A DNA stretch of 64,000 nt from Solirubrobacteraceae bacterium (lineage in GTDB: Bacteria; Actinomycetota; Thermoleophilia; Solirubrobacterales; Solirubrobacteraceae), in the NCBI GenBank assembly GCA_023230855.1, contig JALNWQ010000011.1:73206-137205 (forward strand), written 5' to 3'. Below the pieces are notes generated by a model that was not told the DNA's origin, did no database searches, and saw only the letters and a list, made by a program, of their open reading frames with translations. The translations under genes and the position numbers were made by a program. Shown piece by piece: positions 16,661-24,393 of this stretch; the first letter of the stretch is position 1; every line of letters starts with the position of its first letter.

Positions 16661-18283
16661 TCAGCCCACCGGGTAGCTCCGCGGCGTGTAGACCCGGTCC
16701 GGGCGGCCGTCGCCGTCGCCCGGCATCACCCGCGTCCGTGACGACCCGACGATGAGGATCGTGCGCATGTCGACGACGGCCGGGTCGACGGCGGCGAGCG
16801 TCGTGATCGTCACCGCCTCCTCGCGCGCCCCGACGGCGCGGGCGACGACCACCGGGGTGTCGGGATCGCGGTGCCGGCGCAGCGTCGCCAGGGCCCGCTC
16901 CAGCTGCTCCCGCCGCGTGCGCGACGCCGGGTTGTAGAGCGCCAGCGCCAGGTCGGAGGACGCGGCGGCGGCCAGGCGCCGCTCCACGACGTCCCACGGC
17001 TTGAGGATGTCCGACAGCGACACCACCGCGAAGTCGTGACCGAGCGGCGCGCCGACGCGGGCCGCGGCCACCTGCATCGCCGACAGCCCCGGGACGACCC
17101 GCACGTCGACGGCGGCGAACGCGTCGGGCTCCGCGTCCACGACCTCGTACACCGCGGCCGCCATCGCGAAGATCCCCGGATCGCCGGACGACACGACGGC
17201 CACGCGCTCCCCGGCCGCGGCGAGCTCCAGCGCCTGCCGCGCCCGGTCGATCTCGACGCGGTTGTCGCTGTCGAGCCGTCGCTGCCCCACGCGCACCGGC
17301 ACCCGGTCGACGTAGGTGCGGTAGCCGACGATGACGTCGGCGGACTCGAGCGCGGCGGCCGCCTCGGGGGTCCGCCAGTCGTCGCCGGCCGGGCCCAGCC
17401 CGACCACGTCGACGCGGCCGGTCCGCACGCCGACCGCCGCCCGGTCCGCGTCCGTGCCGGCTCCGACCGTCGCTCCGTCCCCCGAGGCGCCGGACCCCGT
17501 CGCCGCGGAGCCCGCCGGCGCCTCGTCGGCGAACGTCCCCGGCCCGGTCGGCACGAGCACGAGCGACATGTACGGGACCGTGTCGGCGTCGACGTCGCGC
17601 AGCGGGCAGGTCCGCTCGACCGGGCTGCTGGCCCGCTCGACGTACACCGCGCGGTCCGCGACGCCGGCCGCCTCGGCCGCATCGGTGACCTGACCGAAGG
17701 TCCGGCCGAGCTTCATCACCACCGCGGCGTCGGCGTCGCGCAGCCGCTCGGTGAGCACCGCGGGCGGCAGCGTTCCCGGCAGGATCGTCACGACGTCGTC
17801 GCGCTTGGCCAGCGGCGTGCCCGACGCGGCCGCCGACGCACTGAACGACGTCACCCCCGGCACCACCTCCGTGACGTACCGATCGGCCAGCCGCTCGTGC
17901 AGGTACATGTACGACCCGTAGAAGAACGGGTCACCGGCACAGAGCACCACGACGTCGCGCCCGGCGTCGAGGTGCACGGCGATCTCGGCCGCGCTGTCGT
18001 CGTAGTAGTCCACCAGCGCGCCCTCGTAGCCGCCCGGGTGATCGGTGCCCTCGACGGTCACCGGGTACAGCAACGGCAGCTCGACGACCCCGTCGCGCAT
18101 GTGGGGACGGGCGATCTCGCGGGCGACCCCGCCCCGCGACGCCCGGCGGGCCACGGGGAACGCGACGACGTCGGCCTCGGCGATGAGCCGTGCGGCCTTC
18201 ACCGTCACGAGGTCCGGATCACCCGGCCCGACGCCGACCCCGTAGAGCCGACCGGGCGTCACCTGCGGCGCGGTCGCGGTCAT
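16661..18283 (-). CDS. cobIJ: CobI-CobJ fusion: precorrin-2 C20- and precorrin-3B C17-methyltransferases
   Basis: The 540-residue protein fuses two tetrapyrrole methylases. Residues 1 to about 240 are CobI/CbiL (LYGVGVGPGDPDLVTVKAAR, VLCAGDPFFYGSYMYLHERL, VPGVTSFSASAAASGTPLA). An Ala/Gly/Thr-rich linker of about 40 residues follows. The rest is CobJ/CbiH (VDVVGLGPAGDDWRTPEAA, VSSGDPGIFAMAAAVYE, VPGLSAMQVAAARVGAPLGH). The ATG at 18283 is preferred because GGAG lies five bases upstream. A GTG at 18289, overlapping the cobH stop, is an alternative. The gene is last in an arsR-cobG-cobH-cobIJ minus-strand set and supplies the early C20 and C17 methylations. Confidence 0.94.
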   Translation of the reverse strand: MTATAPQVTPGRLYGVGVGPGDPDLVTVKAARLIAEADVVAFPVARRASRGGVAREIARPHMRDGVVELPLLYPVTVEGTDHPGGYEGALVDYYDDSAAEIAVHLDAGRDVVVLCAGDPFFYGSYMYLHERLADRYVTEVVPGVTSFSASAAASGTPLAKRDDVVTILPGTLPPAVLTERLRDADAAVVMKLGRTFGQVTDAAEAAGVADRAVYVERASSPVERTCPLRDVDADTVPYMSLVLVPTGPGTFADEAPAGSAATGSGASGDGATVGAGTDADRAAVGVRTGRVDVVGLGPAGDDWRTPEAAAALESADVIVGYRTYVDRVPVRVGQRRLDSDNRVEIDRARQALELAAAGERVAVVSSGDPGIFAMAAAVYEVVDAEPDAFAAVDVRVVPGLSAMQVAAARVGAPLGHDFAVVSLSDILKPWDVVERRLAAAASSDLALALYNPASRTRREQLERALATLRRHRDPDTPVVVARAVGAREEAVTITTLAAVDPAVVDMRTILIVGSSRTRVMPGDGDGRPDRVYTPRSYPVG

Positions 18284-18285
18284 CG

Positions 18286-18921
18286 TCACTCCGCCGCGCT
18301 CGCCAGCGCGTTGACGGCGGCGGCGGCCATCGCGCTGCCACCGCGACGGCCGTGGACGACGACGTGCTCCAGCCCGGACGAGTGCTCGGCCAGGGCGACC
18401 TTCGACTCGGCCGCGCCGATGAACCCGACGGGGATCCCCACCACGGCCGCCGGCGGATCGACGCCCTCCTCGACGAGCTCCAGCAGCCGGAAGAGCGCGG
18501 TCGGCGCGTTGCCGACGACGACGACCGACCCACCGAGCCGGTCGCGCCACAGCTCCGTCGCGGCCGCGGTCCGCGTGGTCCCCAAGCGCAGCGCGAGGTC
18601 GGGCACCCGGGGATCGGTGAGCGTGCAGACGACGTCGTTGCCCGCCGGCAGTCGCGACCGGGTCACTCCGGACGCGACCATGTTCGTGTCGCACAGGATC
18701 GGGGCGCCGTCGCGCAACGCGCGCTCCCCGGCGGGGCCGAACCCGGCACTGGCGGCGACGTCGGTGACGAGGTCGGTCATCCCGCAGGCGTGGATCATCC
18801 GCACGACGGTGCGCTCCAGGATCGGCTCGAGTCCGGCCAGGTCGGCCTCGGCGCGGATGGTGGCGAACGACCGGCGGTAGATCTCCGCGCCGTCCCGGAC
18901 GTAGTCGTGCGTGGCGCTCAT
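18286..18921 (-). CDS. cobH: Precorrin-8X methylmutase
   Basis: The 211-residue CobH/CbiC moves the methyl group from C11 to C12, giving hydrogenobyrinic acid. MIHACGMTDLV carries the proton-donating histidine (about His44), and LCDTNMVASGVTRSRLP and VVGIPVGFIGAAESK are family-specific. The ATG at 18921 overlaps the cobG stop (ATGA). The length is typical. Confidence 0.95.
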   Translation of the reverse strand: MSATHDYVRDGAEIYRRSFATIRAEADLAGLEPILERTVVRMIHACGMTDLVTDVAASAGFGPAGERALRDGAPILCDTNMVASGVTRSRLPAGNDVVCTLTDPRVPDLALRLGTTRTAAATELWRDRLGGSVVVVGNAPTALFRLLELVEEGVDPPAAVVGIPVGFIGAAESKVALAEHSSGLEHVVVHGRRGGSAMAAAAVNALASAAE

Positions 18922-20348
18922 CGGTGCTCCAGGGTCTGCAGGGCCGACGCGACGTCGGGCACCGTGCGGGTGAGGGGACGGTCGGGGTGGCCGGCGCGGT
19001 CGGGGTGGTCCGCGCGATCGGGGTGACCGGTGCGCTCGACGACGATCCCGTCGGCACGGGCGGTCACCGCCACCGCGACCGCCGGGGGACGACCGCAGGC
19101 CCGGTCGCACGCGGACCAGTGCTCGGCGGGCGCGTGCGGGCCCCGGACCGCGGACCGGTGGGCGGCCGCCGCGCGCACGTCGACCGACGCTCGCGCGCAC
19201 GCGCCGGCGCCGGCGCACGCGCTCAGTCCCCACCACCCCGATCGCTCGTCGGCCACGAGGCCCACCGCGGTGAGGCGGGCGACGACGTCCGGCGCCGCGT
19301 CCGGGTCGACGTCGACGACCGACACGGTGCGCCGCGCGGCGATCCGCACGTCGACGTCGCCGACGTCCAGGTCCAACAGCGCGTCGAGCGCGTCGAGGTC
19401 CAGGCGCCCCAGCGGCGGCAGGACGGTGACCGCCGCCCGACCGTCGCGCTGCCGGGCCACGCCCAGGGGGACGACCGGGCCGTCGACGCCCACGGGGCCG
19501 TCGGTCGGCGCGGGACCGTCGGTCGGCGCGGGACCGTCGACGCCCGACGTCGCGCCGCCGGTGATCCGCGCCCCGATGCGGGCGGCGATCCGCGCCGGTC
19601 CGTCCGGCAGCTCGCGGATCCGCCACGCCCGTCCGTCGCCGGACCGCTCCGTCGACCGGAGGGCGAGGAACGCACGGGCCGCGTCGAGCGCGACCGTCGG
19701 CCCGCCGACGCGATCGGTCGGCGCCCCGCCGAGGACGAGCCGGAACCCGCCGGGAGCGGCACCGGGCTCGAGGTCGGAATCGGGGTCGGGACCGGGACCG
19801 CCTTCGGGCTCGCCGTCAGGACCGGGACCGCCGCCGAGGCCGCCACCGGGATGCGGGTCGGCCCACAGCGCGACGTCGGCGTCGTCGCGTCCGACGGCGC
19901 CACTGCCGTCGTCGACGGCGAAGAGGAAGCGGCCCGGCAGGGCCGCGAGCGCCGGGTCGGCGCACAGCCCGCGGTCGATCCCGTCGACGACCGCGTCGAC
20001 GTCGACCCGGGACCGCGGGTGCCGCCCGGCCAGCGGCGACGCCATGACGTTGCGGACCCGGTCGTGCGTCGCCGACGGCAGCAGGCCGCCGACGGTCAGG
20101 CGATCGGCGATCCACCGGGCATCGTCGTCGGCGATGCCGCGCAGTTGGACGTTGGCCCGGGACGTCAGGTCGACGAGCCCGTTGCCGCGGCGAGCGCCGT
20201 CGCGGAGCGCGAGCAACCCCGCCCTGTCGATCCGTCCGCCCGGCAGGCGCACGCGGACGAGGCCGCCGTCGCCCGCCGGATGGGGGCGCAGCACGCCGGG
20301 GCAGCGGTCGGTGACACGGACGGGCGGGGTGTAGGACGGAGCGGTCAC
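18918..20348 (-). CDS. cobG: Precorrin-3B synthase
   Basis: The 476-residue protein is related to nitrite/sulfite reductases and hydroxylates C20 of precorrin-3A in the oxygen-dependent pathway. The ferredoxin-like half near the N terminus reads GLVDLTSRANVQLRGI. The [4Fe-4S] ligands are Cys378, Cys384, Cys414 and Cys418 in SACAGAGACARA and ACDRACG. The GTG at 20348 (MTAPSYTPPVRVTDRCPG) is chosen because it directly follows arsR. Low-complexity inserts are unusual for the family: a Gly/Pro/Asp stretch near residue 170, hexapeptide repeats GPAPTD near 275 and HPDRAG near 450. Confidence 0.9.
   Translation of the reverse strand: MTAPSYTPPVRVTDRCPGVLRPHPAGDGGLVRVRLPGGRIDRAGLLALRDGARRGNGLVDLTSRANVQLRGIADDDARWIADRLTVGGLLPSATHDRVRNVMASPLAGRHPRSRVDVDAVVDGIDRGLCADPALAALPGRFLFAVDDGSGAVGRDDADVALWADPHPGGGLGGGPGPDGEPEGGPGPDPDSDLEPGAAPGGFRLVLGGAPTDRVGGPTVALDAARAFLALRSTERSGDGRAWRIRELPDGPARIAARIGARITGGATSGVDGPAPTDGPAPTDGPVGVDGPVVPLGVARQRDGRAAVTVLPPLGRLDLDALDALLDLDVGDVDVRIAARRTVSVVDVDPDAAPDVVARLTAVGLVADERSGWWGLSACAGAGACARASVDVRAAAAHRSAVRGPHAPAEHWSACDRACGRPPAVAVAVTARADGIVVERTGHPDRADHPDRAGHPDRPLTRTVPDVASALQTLEHR
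18981..19034. repeat. 18-bp tandem repeat (three units) at the 3' end of cobG
   Basis: Three consecutive 18-bp units (18981, 18999, 19017) share GTCGGGGTGG then a variable CCGCGCG-like half. They encode the hexapeptide HPDRAG/D three times after the last iron-sulfur ligand. The frame is kept, so repeat number can vary without breaking the protein. Confidence 0.8.
19477..19548. repeat. 18-bp tandem repeat (four units) inside cobG
   Basis: Four 18-bp units of the type GGACCGTCGGTCGGCGCG start at 19477, 19495, 19513 and 19531. They encode GPVGVD/GPAPTD hexapeptides. The two central units differ by one base. They lie in a linker between the two halves of CobG. Confidence 0.8.
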
Positions 20349-20362
20349 GGCGTGCGAGCGGG

Positions 20363-20794
20363 TCAGGAAGCCGGCGGCTCGGCCGTCGCGGGGCCGGGCG
20401 GAGCGGCCGGCGGCGTGGGTCCGTCGGCGACGGGGTCGGTGGCGCCGATCCGGACCTGGTCGACGTGCGCGACGATCTGCCGCAGCAGCGACGCCACGCG
20501 GTCGTCGTGCAGCGCGTAGACGACCCGTCGGCCCTCGCGGGCGCCGACGACGAGCCCCATGTGGCGCAGCAATCGCAGCTGGTGCGACACCGCCGACGCC
20601 TCCATCCCGACGGCGTCGGCGATGACCGACACCGGCGCCGGTCCGGCGTGGAGCCGGGCGAGGATCCGCAGGCGGCTGGGGGTCGACAGCGCCTGCAACG
20701 TGTCGGCCGCGGTGCGGACGTACGCGGGGTCGGTGAGCAACCGGTCGGGATCGGGCGGGGTGCCGTGCGCCACGCCCCCAGCATGGCAGAACAC
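20363..20794 (-). CDS. ArsR/SmtB-family repressor leading the cobGHIJ set
   Basis: The 143-residue winged-helix repressor has the ArsR core TLQALSTPSRLRILARLHAG and the recognition helix MEASAVSHQLRLLRHMGLV, followed by the wing REGRRVVYALHD. At the C-terminal alpha-5 site, where SmtB and CzrA bind Zn, Co or Ni with D-x-H and H-x2-E/H, this protein shows DDRVASLLRQIVAHVDQ. The first acid and the second histidine are kept, but Arg and Gln replace the other two ligands. A Cys-His pair occurs at residues 3-4 if the GTG at 20794 is used (20773 is another possible GTG start). It lies 14 bases before cobG, and a perfect dyad lies just upstream. Confidence 0.88.
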   Translation of the reverse strand: MFCHAGGVAHGTPPDPDRLLTDPAYVRTAADTLQALSTPSRLRILARLHAGPAPVSVIADAVGMEASAVSHQLRLLRHMGLVVGAREGRRVVYALHDDRVASLLRQIVAHVDQVRIGATDPVADGPTPPAAPPGPATAEPPAS

Positions 20795-20795
20795 C

Positions 20796-20817
20796 TGAAC
20801 AGACGATCAGATGTTCA
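20796..20817. promoter_or_regulatory. 22-bp dyad between arsR and the btu riboswitch
   Basis: TGAACA (20796-20801) and TGTTCA (20812-20817) are perfect inverted arms around GACGATCAGA. The site abuts the arsR start and covers the -35 region for the opposing transcript, whose -10 box TAGGCT is at 20829-20834. It is the obvious candidate operator for the adjacent ArsR protein. Confidence 0.6.
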
Positions 20818-20842
20818 CGGATCGGTGCTAGGCTTCCGCCCG

Positions 20843-21006
20843 AGCCAGTCGCACCCATCCGTGGGTCAGGGAATCCGGTCCGAGTCCGGAGCTGACGCGC
20901 AGCGGTAGGGGGGACGGGCGGAGCATCGGCCACTGGGGGCGTCCGTCGGACGTCCACCGGGAAGGCGCTCCGACCGGACGATCCCGAGCCCGAAGACCTG
21001 CTGGCT
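20843..21006 (+). promoter_or_regulatory. Cobalamin riboswitch upstream of btuFCD
   Basis: P1 can form between GCCAG (20844-20848) and CTGGC (21001-21005). The conserved core reads GGGAATCCGGTCCGAGTCCG, then GCGCAGCGGTAG, GGCCACTGGG, CCGGGAAGGCG and GAGCCCGAAGACCTGCTGGC. These are the hallmarks of the adenosylcobalamin-type aptamer common before B12 importers. The gene starts about 90 bases downstream with a GAAGGAG ribosome site. Confidence 0.93.
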
Positions 21007-21098
21007 TGCGGCCCTCGACGCGCGCCCCGCGCACCGACGGCCGGATCACCCAACCGGTCCCCGCGCATGGGCCGCAGATCGAAGAAGGAGCCCGCGTG

Positions 21099-22220
21099 AT
21101 GCCACGCGCCCCCCGTCCATCCCCCGTCGTCGGCCGTCCGTCGACGCCCCCCCGGCGCCGCTCGTCCCGCGTCGCGCTGCCGATCCTGCTGGCGACGGTC
21201 GCCCTCCCCCTCGCGTCCTGCGGGGACGACGCCGCCGACGCGTCCGGAGCGGCGCCGGCCGCCACGGGCGCGACGACCGTCGTGCCCGGCGGCGCGACGA
21301 CCTACCCCGTGACGCTCGACAACTGCGGCCACGCCGTCACCGTCGACCGGGCCCCGCGGCGCGTCGTGTCGGTGAACCAGGGCTCGACCGAGATCCTGTT
21401 GTCGCTCGGCCTGCAGGACCGGATCAAGGGCACGGCCACGTGGACGGACAAGATCCGTCCGAACCTCGCCGCGGCCAACGCGAAGGTGCCGCGGCTCTCC
21501 GACGGGCCGGTGTCGACCGAGCGCGTGCTGCAGGAGGAGCCCGACCTCGTCACCGCGTCGTTCGGCGGGGCGCTGGAGGACGGCGACCCCGACCAGCGCG
21601 ACCGCTACGACAAGCTCGGCGTGGCCACGTACGTCGCACCGTCGCACTGCGAGAACCGCACCGACTCCAGCGGCGACGGTCCGCGCAGCGAGCCGCTGCA
21701 CATGCGCACGATCTACGCCGAGATCCGCGAGCTGGCCCGGATCTTCGACGTGCAGGACCGCGGCGAGGCGCTCGTCCGGTCGCTCGAGCAGCGGATGGAG
21801 CGGGCCACCGGCAGCGTCGACGGCGAGGGCGTGTCGGTCGCCTACTGGTTCGCGAACACCGAGTCGCCGTACATGGCCGGCTGCTGCGGATCGCCGGGGA
21901 TCATGACCCGGGCGCTGGGCGTGGAGAACGCGTTCGCCGACACCCACACCGAGTGGCCGCAGGTGAGCTGGGAGACGGTGCTGGACCGCGACCCGACGAT
22001 CCTCGTCCTGGGCGACCTGCAGCGCAAGTCGCAGACGGGGGACAAGCTCGCGGACAAGATCCGGTTCCTCGAGTCCAACCCGGTGACCAGGCGCCTGACC
22101 GCCGTGCGCCACAAGCGCTACGTCATCATGAACGGCGCGGACATGAACCCGTCGATCCGGACCGTCGACGGCGTCGAGAAGCTCGCCGCCGGCATCCGCG
22201 AGCTGCGCGCGGACGACTGA
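21099..22220 (+). CDS. btuF: B12 ABC-transporter substrate-binding lipoprotein (BtuF-like)
   Basis: The 373-residue secreted lipoprotein has a basic N region, a hydrophobic core (VALPILLATVALPLA) and the lipobox LASC at Cys41. A TonB-independent periplasmic-binding fold of the BtuF/FecB class follows: APRRVVSVNQGSTEILLSLG, then EWPQVSWETVLDRDPTILV. It would deliver cobalamin or another corrinoid to the BtuC-BtuD transporter encoded next. The upstream riboswitch supports B12 rather than a siderophore. GAAGGAG ends at 21090. The ATG at 21099 is used, with an adjacent in-frame GTG at 21096 possible. Confidence 0.88.
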   Translation: MPRAPRPSPVVGRPSTPPRRRSSRVALPILLATVALPLASCGDDAADASGAAPAATGATTVVPGGATTYPVTLDNCGHAVTVDRAPRRVVSVNQGSTEILLSLGLQDRIKGTATWTDKIRPNLAAANAKVPRLSDGPVSTERVLQEEPDLVTASFGGALEDGDPDQRDRYDKLGVATYVAPSHCENRTDSSGDGPRSEPLHMRTIYAEIRELARIFDVQDRGEALVRSLEQRMERATGSVDGEGVSVAYWFANTESPYMAGCCGSPGIMTRALGVENAFADTHTEWPQVSWETVLDRDPTILVLGDLQRKSQTGDKLADKIRFLESNPVTRRLTAVRHKRYVIMNGADMNPSIRTVDGVEKLAAGIRELRADD

Positions 22221-22237
22221 CCCGGCGGGCACGCGCG

Positions 22238-23305
22238 GTGCACGAGATCGCCCCCGAGGCGCGGCCGACCGTCACGCTGCCGGCCGGTGCGGGCCTCCTG
22301 GCCCGCGTCCTGCTGTGGACCGGCGGCGCCGTCCTGCTGGCGCTGTCGATCGCCGCCGCGATCACCATCGGGCCGGCCGACCTGTCGGTGCGCGACGTCG
22401 GCTTGGTCGTCGGCGAGCGCCTGGGGCTCGGCGACGCCGGGCTCACCCGGATCCAGGAGGGGATCGTCTGGGACCTGCGCCTACCCCGCACGCTGCTGGC
22501 CGCGGTGTGTGGCGCGGGACTGGCCATCTGCGGGGCGATCATGCAGTCGCTGCTGCGCAACCCACTCGCCGACCCGTTCGTCCTGGGCATCTCGTCCGGC
22601 GCGTCGACAGGCGCGGTGATGGTCATGGTGCTCGGGATCGGCGGCGGCGCGATCAGCCTGTCCGCCGGCGCGTTCGCGGGGGCCCTGGTGGCGTTCGGCC
22701 TCGTCCTGCTCCTGGCCACCGGTGCGGGCGGCGGCACCGATCGGATCATCCTCGCCGGCGTCGCCGGCACCCAGCTGTTCTCGGCGCTGACGTCGTTCAT
22801 CGTCACCTCTTCCGCCGACGCGGAGCAGACCCGCGGGGTGCTCTTCTGGCTCCTGGGCTCGCTCGGCGGAGCGGACTGGGGCGACGTGGCGCTCTGCGGC
22901 GCGGTCGCGGTCGTGGCGCTCACCGCCTGCCTGCTCAGCGCGTCCGCGCTCGACGCGTTCGCGTTCGGGCAGGACGCGGCCGCGACGCTCGGCGTGCCGG
23001 TGGCGTGGATCCGGCTCCTGTTGCTCCTCGTCACCGCCCTGCTCACCGCGACGCTCGTCAGCGCCGCCGGCGCGATCGGGTTCGTCGGGTTGGTCCTCCC
23101 CCACGCCGCCCGGATGCTCGTCGGTCCCGGGCACCGGCTGCTCCTGCCGTCGGCCGCGCTGATCGGCGCGATCTTCCTCGTCTGGGTCGACACCGCCGCC
23201 CGCACGATCCTCGACCCGCAGGAGCTGCCGGTCGGGGTCGTCACCGCGCTCGTCGGCGTGCCGGCGTTCGCCGCCATCCTCTACCGACGGCGGGCGATGC
23301 CGTGA
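22238..23305 (+). CDS. btuC: B12 ABC-transporter permease (BtuC-like)
   Basis: The 355-residue FecCD/BtuC-type permease has about ten hydrophobic segments. Marks are LRLPRTLLAAVCGAGLAICG, MQSLLRNPLADPFVLGISSG (the family signature loop), FWLLGSLGGADW and GAIGFVGLVLPHAARMLVGP. The GTG at 22238 follows the btuF stop by 17 bases. Its TGA overlaps the GTG of a 26-codon frame that bridges to btuD. Confidence 0.9.
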   Translation: MHEIAPEARPTVTLPAGAGLLARVLLWTGGAVLLALSIAAAITIGPADLSVRDVGLVVGERLGLGDAGLTRIQEGIVWDLRLPRTLLAAVCGAGLAICGAIMQSLLRNPLADPFVLGISSGASTGAVMVMVLGIGGGAISLSAGAFAGALVAFGLVLLLATGAGGGTDRIILAGVAGTQLFSALTSFIVTSSADAEQTRGVLFWLLGSLGGADWGDVALCGAVAVVALTACLLSASALDAFAFGQDAAATLGVPVAWIRLLLLLVTALLTATLVSAAGAIGFVGLVLPHAARMLVGPGHRLLLPSAALIGAIFLVWVDTAARTILDPQELPVGVVTALVGVPAFAAILYRRRAMP

Positions 23306-23382
23306 GCCCGTCGGCGTCCGTGATCCGCTCCGTGGGCCCCTCGCCGGGTTCGACGCCGTCCCGCGCGAGGTCCCACCCGTGA
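23302..23382 (+). CDS. 26-residue bridging ORF between btuC and btuD
   Basis: GTG 23302 overlaps the btuC stop (GTGA), and the TGA of this frame (23380-23382) overlaps the GTG start of btuD at 23379. The peptide MSPSASVIRSVGPSPGSTPS and onwards is Ser/Pro-rich with no motif. It fills an otherwise 73-base gap with open frame. Whether it is translated is unproved. btuD has its own GAGG eight bases upstream. Confidence 0.3.
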   Translation: MSPSASVIRSVGPSPGSTPSRARSHP

Positions 23383-24221
23383 GCCTGCAGGCGCGCCACC
23401 TGTCGTGGTCGGCCGGGGGCCGGCTGATCGTCGACGACGTGACGCTCGACGTCGCCGCCGGCGACACCGTCGGGCTGCTCGGCCCGAACGGGTCGGGCAA
23501 GTCGTCGCTGCTGCGGCTCATGGCCGGGCTGCGCCGCGCCGACGGCGGAACGGTCCTGCTCGACGGACGCGACCTCACCGAGGTGCGCCGTCGCCAGGTC
23601 GCCCAACGGCTGGCCGTCGTGGAGCAGCACGCCGGCACCGAGGTCGAGCTGACCGTCCTCGACGTCGTGCGGCTCGGACGGATCCCGCACCGCCACGCCT
23701 GGTCGGGGGCGCGGGCCGAGGACGACCGGGCCGTCGCCGCGGCGATCGCCCACACCGATCTGCAGGACCGCCTGGCCCAGCCCTACGCGACCCTGTCGGG
23801 CGGCGAGCGTCAGCGGGTGCAGATCGCCCGCGCGCTGGCGCAGGAGCCGCGCGAGCTGTTGCTCGACGAGCCGACGAACCACCTCGACGTCCACCACCAG
23901 CTCGACCTCCTGTCGCTCGTGACGGAGCTGCCGCTCACGACCGTCGTCGCGCTGCACGACCTGAACCTCGCCGCGATGTTCTGCGACCGGCTCGTCGTCC
24001 TGGCCGACGGGCGCGTCGTCGCGGCCGGCGACCCGACGACGGTCCTCACCCCCGACCTCATCCACGACGTCTACCGGGTACGGGCCGTCGTCACCCCGGA
24101 CGGCCCCGACGGCACGCCGGCGGTGCGGTTCCTCCCCGGCCCGCGCCGACGCCGACGCACGGCACCGCGGGGCGATGCGGGCCCGCCGGCCGTGGCCTCC
24201 ACGGTCCGCGCGGGACGGTGA
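23379..24221 (+). CDS. btuD: B12 ABC-transporter ATPase (BtuD-like)
   Basis: The 280-residue ABC ATPase has Walker A GPNGSGKSS (35-43), Q-loop region RLAVVEQHAG, signature LSGGERQRVQIARAL near residue 140, Walker B LLLDEPTNHLD and switch histidine VVALHDLNLAAMF. The C-terminal 40 residues are Arg/Pro-rich. It would energise the BtuC permease. GTG 23379 gives the shortest start that retains the full nucleotide-binding domain. Confidence 0.9.
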   Translation: MSLQARHLSWSAGGRLIVDDVTLDVAAGDTVGLLGPNGSGKSSLLRLMAGLRRADGGTVLLDGRDLTEVRRRQVAQRLAVVEQHAGTEVELTVLDVVRLGRIPHRHAWSGARAEDDRAVAAAIAHTDLQDRLAQPYATLSGGERQRVQIARALAQEPRELLLDEPTNHLDVHHQLDLLSLVTELPLTTVVALHDLNLAAMFCDRLVVLADGRVVAAGDPTTVLTPDLIHDVYRVRAVVTPDGPDGTPAVRFLPGPRRRRRTAPRGDAGPPAVASTVRAGR

Positions 24222-24286
24222 CGAACCCCGCCGGATCCGGCGGCGAACGTCACCCCACCCCGACCGCATCCGCGCCCGCCCCGCCC

Positions 24287-24331
24287 GTGGCGGATGGCGC
24301 CCGCCACCCGACCACGACCCGCCACACGCCG
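24287..24331 (+). repeat. 45-bp intergenic direct repeat, left copy
   Basis: This stretch, opening GTGGCGGATGGCGCCCGCCA, matches 27003-27047 in about 38 of 45 positions in the same orientation. The two copies flank the 841-codon gene. No gene or hairpin explains it. Confidence 0.6.
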
Positions 24332-24393
24332 ACCCCACCCGACCCGACCCGCCGCACGGGCTGCCGCCGGCCCGCCCACCCCACCACCCCTGG

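Noticed and set aside
16871..18880. A 669-codon plus-strand frame opposite cobIJ and cobH
   Set aside because: It has low-complexity shadow composition, and the minus strand encodes well-conserved proteins throughout.
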